Assembly (NCBI GenBank): GCA_028345295.1
Contig: JAOMDA010000012.1
Location: forward strand, 1-33,721
Length of the DNA: 33,721 nucleotides
Direction: 5' to 3'
Origin: Candidatus Nitrosopelagicus sp.
GTDB lineage: Archaea; Thermoproteota; Nitrososphaeria; Nitrososphaerales; Nitrosopumilaceae
A program made the translations under genes and the position numbers. Shown in pieces: positions 32,452-33,721 of the stretch (positions are counted from its first letter, which is position 1; each line of letters begins with the position of its first letter). Below the pieces are notes generated by a model, which did no database searches, was not told the origin of the DNA, and was given only the letters and a program-made list of their open reading frames with translations.

Positions 32452-33721
32452 ACCTGTAATTATCTCAGGAATTATTCTATTATCGATTATACCTTATGCA
32501 TTTGCTGAGTATGAAGACACATTAGTTCTACTCAAAACAAATTCAGGAGATTTAGTAATTGAATTTTTTCCAAGTGACGCACCAAATCATGTTGAGAGTT
32601 TTCTTAAACTGTCATCAAATGTAGACACTGATCCAAAAATCATGGATAAGTTAGCTGAAGTTCAAGTGCCACAAAATATCTACAAGGAGACGGTATTTCA
32701 CAGAATAATTCCTGAATTTATGATCCAGGGTGGAGATTTTAATACAAGAGCGAATTTTGACGATGATAGAAATTGGGGGCAGGGAAATATTGGCTATTTT
32801 ATTGACTGTGAATTTAATGACATTAAACATAAAAGAGGAATTGTATCTATGGCCAGAGCCCCAGATCCTAATAGTGCAGGAACACAGTTTTTCATAGTCC
32901 ATAAAGATTCTACTTTTCTTGATGGGCAATACACTGTTTTTGGTAGATTAGCAACCCAAGAAAGTTTTCAAACACTTGACAAAATTGCATCATTAGAGAC
33001 AGGTCAACGTGACATTCCAGTAGATCGTGAGGCAGCTAAAATAATTGAAACCCAAGTTTTGGATCGCTCTGCTTTTGATAACTTGTTAGAATTAGATCCA
33101 CCAAAAAGAGGCAATATATCTACTGGATTATGTTATGATAAAGGTAATTCTGGAGAATATGCAGATGAAGAATTAGGTTTTTCATTTAATATACCAATAG
33201 GTTGGTCGGTTTCTAATCCAGAAATTCAGAACATAAACACACCACAAGTTGCTGTACTTGGACCTGTAGGATCAGATGGCATTCCTGCTGCTTTTGCAGT
33301 GAATGTTAAGAATTCTACCGCATCACTAGATGAAGTTATCTTGGCTTTTGAGAATACAATACTAACTGCAATGGATGTTAACGTAATTGAAATTATTTCT
33401 AAAGAAAACATAAAACTTGGTAACTTTGATGGGCAAAGAATTGCATTTTACCAAATTTTTGATAAAGCTGAATCAGGAGAGAATGTATCTGATGGGATGG
33501 TTCAACTTAGAATTGAAATATATTTTATCAAAACCTCAGATGATAGAATCTTCACTTTACAATTTACTAATGTTTCAGAAAACTATAACGACACAACAGG
33601 CCAATTCAAAGATATTTTAGATTCATTTAAGATTAAAAACGCCATTTTACAAGCATCAGCAACTAACGAATCAGAATTACAGCCTATCGAGGAACAATCA
33701 GAATCATCTGAAGGCGGCGGC
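32441..33721 (+). CDS. Secreted cyclophilin-type peptidyl-prolyl isomerase with C-terminal PsbP-like domain (partial)
   Basis: The frame is open to the window end, giving 427 residues without a stop. Residues 1-22 are a signal peptide (LLSIIPYAFA then E). Residues about 25-195 are a cyclophilin: FHRIIPEFMIQGGDF, SMARAPDPNSAGTQFFIVH and FLDGQYTVFGRL. After LCYDKGNSG a second domain begins (ELGFSFNIPIGWSV ... FDGQRIAFYQIF ... ILDSFKI), resembling PsbP/DUF1795-type domains. The end turns Ser/Glu/Gly-rich (EEQSESSEGGG), perhaps a linker to a membrane anchor beyond the window. It acts outside the cell on protein folding. Confidence 0.88.
   Translation, partial: MSKLPVIISGIILLSIIPYAFAEYEDTLVLLKTNSGDLVIEFFPSDAPNHVESFLKLSSNVDTDPKIMDKLAEVQVPQNIYKETVFHRIIPEFMIQGGDFNTRANFDDDRNWGQGNIGYFIDCEFNDIKHKRGIVSMARAPDPNSAGTQFFIVHKDSTFLDGQYTVFGRLATQESFQTLDKIASLETGQRDIPVDREAAKIIETQVLDRSAFDNLLELDPPKRGNISTGLCYDKGNSGEYADEELGFSFNIPIGWSVSNPEIQNINTPQVAVLGPVGSDGIPAAFAVNVKNSTASLDEVILAFENTILTAMDVNVIEIISKENIKLGNFDGQRIAFYQIFDKAESGENVSDGMVQLRIEIYFIKTSDDRIFTLQFTNVSENYNDTTGQFKDILDSFKIKNAILQASATNESELQPIEEQSESSEGGG

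Noticed and set aside
1-33721. CRISPR array, IS element or transposase
   Set aside because: No regularly spaced repeats, terminal inverted repeats or transposase/integrase motifs were seen.

Overview
The window is a low-GC stretch of an archaeal chromosome, most likely an ammonia-oxidising Thaumarchaeota of the Nitrosopumilus group. Archaeal markers are geranylgeranylglyceryl phosphate synthase, a group II thermosome, GINS51, Orc1/Cdc6, an archaeal CCA-adding enzyme, UPF0200 and UPF0201 proteins, many leaderless or TTG-started genes, and TATA boxes just upstream of start codons. The genus is inferred from protein style; no ammonia-oxidation gene is present to confirm it.

Layout. 1-2.6 kb: a cyclase-family hydrolase and small proteins, several zinc-binding. 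2.6-4.3 kb: an Hsp20 gene divergent from an ACT-domain gene, with a shared inverted operator-like repeat. 4.3-9.7 kb: a KamA-type radical SAM aminomutase, a large MscS channel, and prs-rnz. 9.8-16.7 kb: an RNA-related block (UPF0200, UPF0201, thpR, cca, a kinase-AlkA fusion, tRNA-Pro) interrupted between thpR and cca by a carbamoyltransferase/methyltransferase cassette. 16.8-25.2 kb: housekeeping genes (SDR, AN1 zinc finger, GINS51, glnA, thermosome, glyA, GGGP synthase). 25.2-28.9 kb: small DNA-binding proteins around a probable replication origin and orc1/cdc6. 28.9-33.7 kb: a SpoIIM-like membrane protein, a PH/GRAM-like protein-cbiE-HEPN operon, a second methyltransferase cassette, and a secreted cyclophilin cut by the window end.

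Main discovery candidate. Two separate segments carrying SAM-dependent methyltransferases are each bounded by a long, near-identical direct repeat. One is 36 bp (34/36 identical, 11316-11351 and 13932-13967). The other is 49 bp (47/49 identical, 31266-31314 and 32403-32451). Each repeat spans the start codon of the plus-strand core gene downstream (cca, cyclophilin). In the first case the thpR reading frame continues through the distal copy, so thpR and cca probably overlapped before the insertion. No recombinase is encoded in either segment. This looks like one kind of cassette insertion that happened twice, adding surface or small-molecule modification genes.

Other notable points: the carbamoyltransferase is split by one base in an A7 tract; the origin region holds two ORB-like elements, five GTTAAC palindromes and a T-rich tract; two paralogous one-finger C2H2 proteins flank the origin; and a COG2112-type kinase is fused to an AlkA glycosylase.
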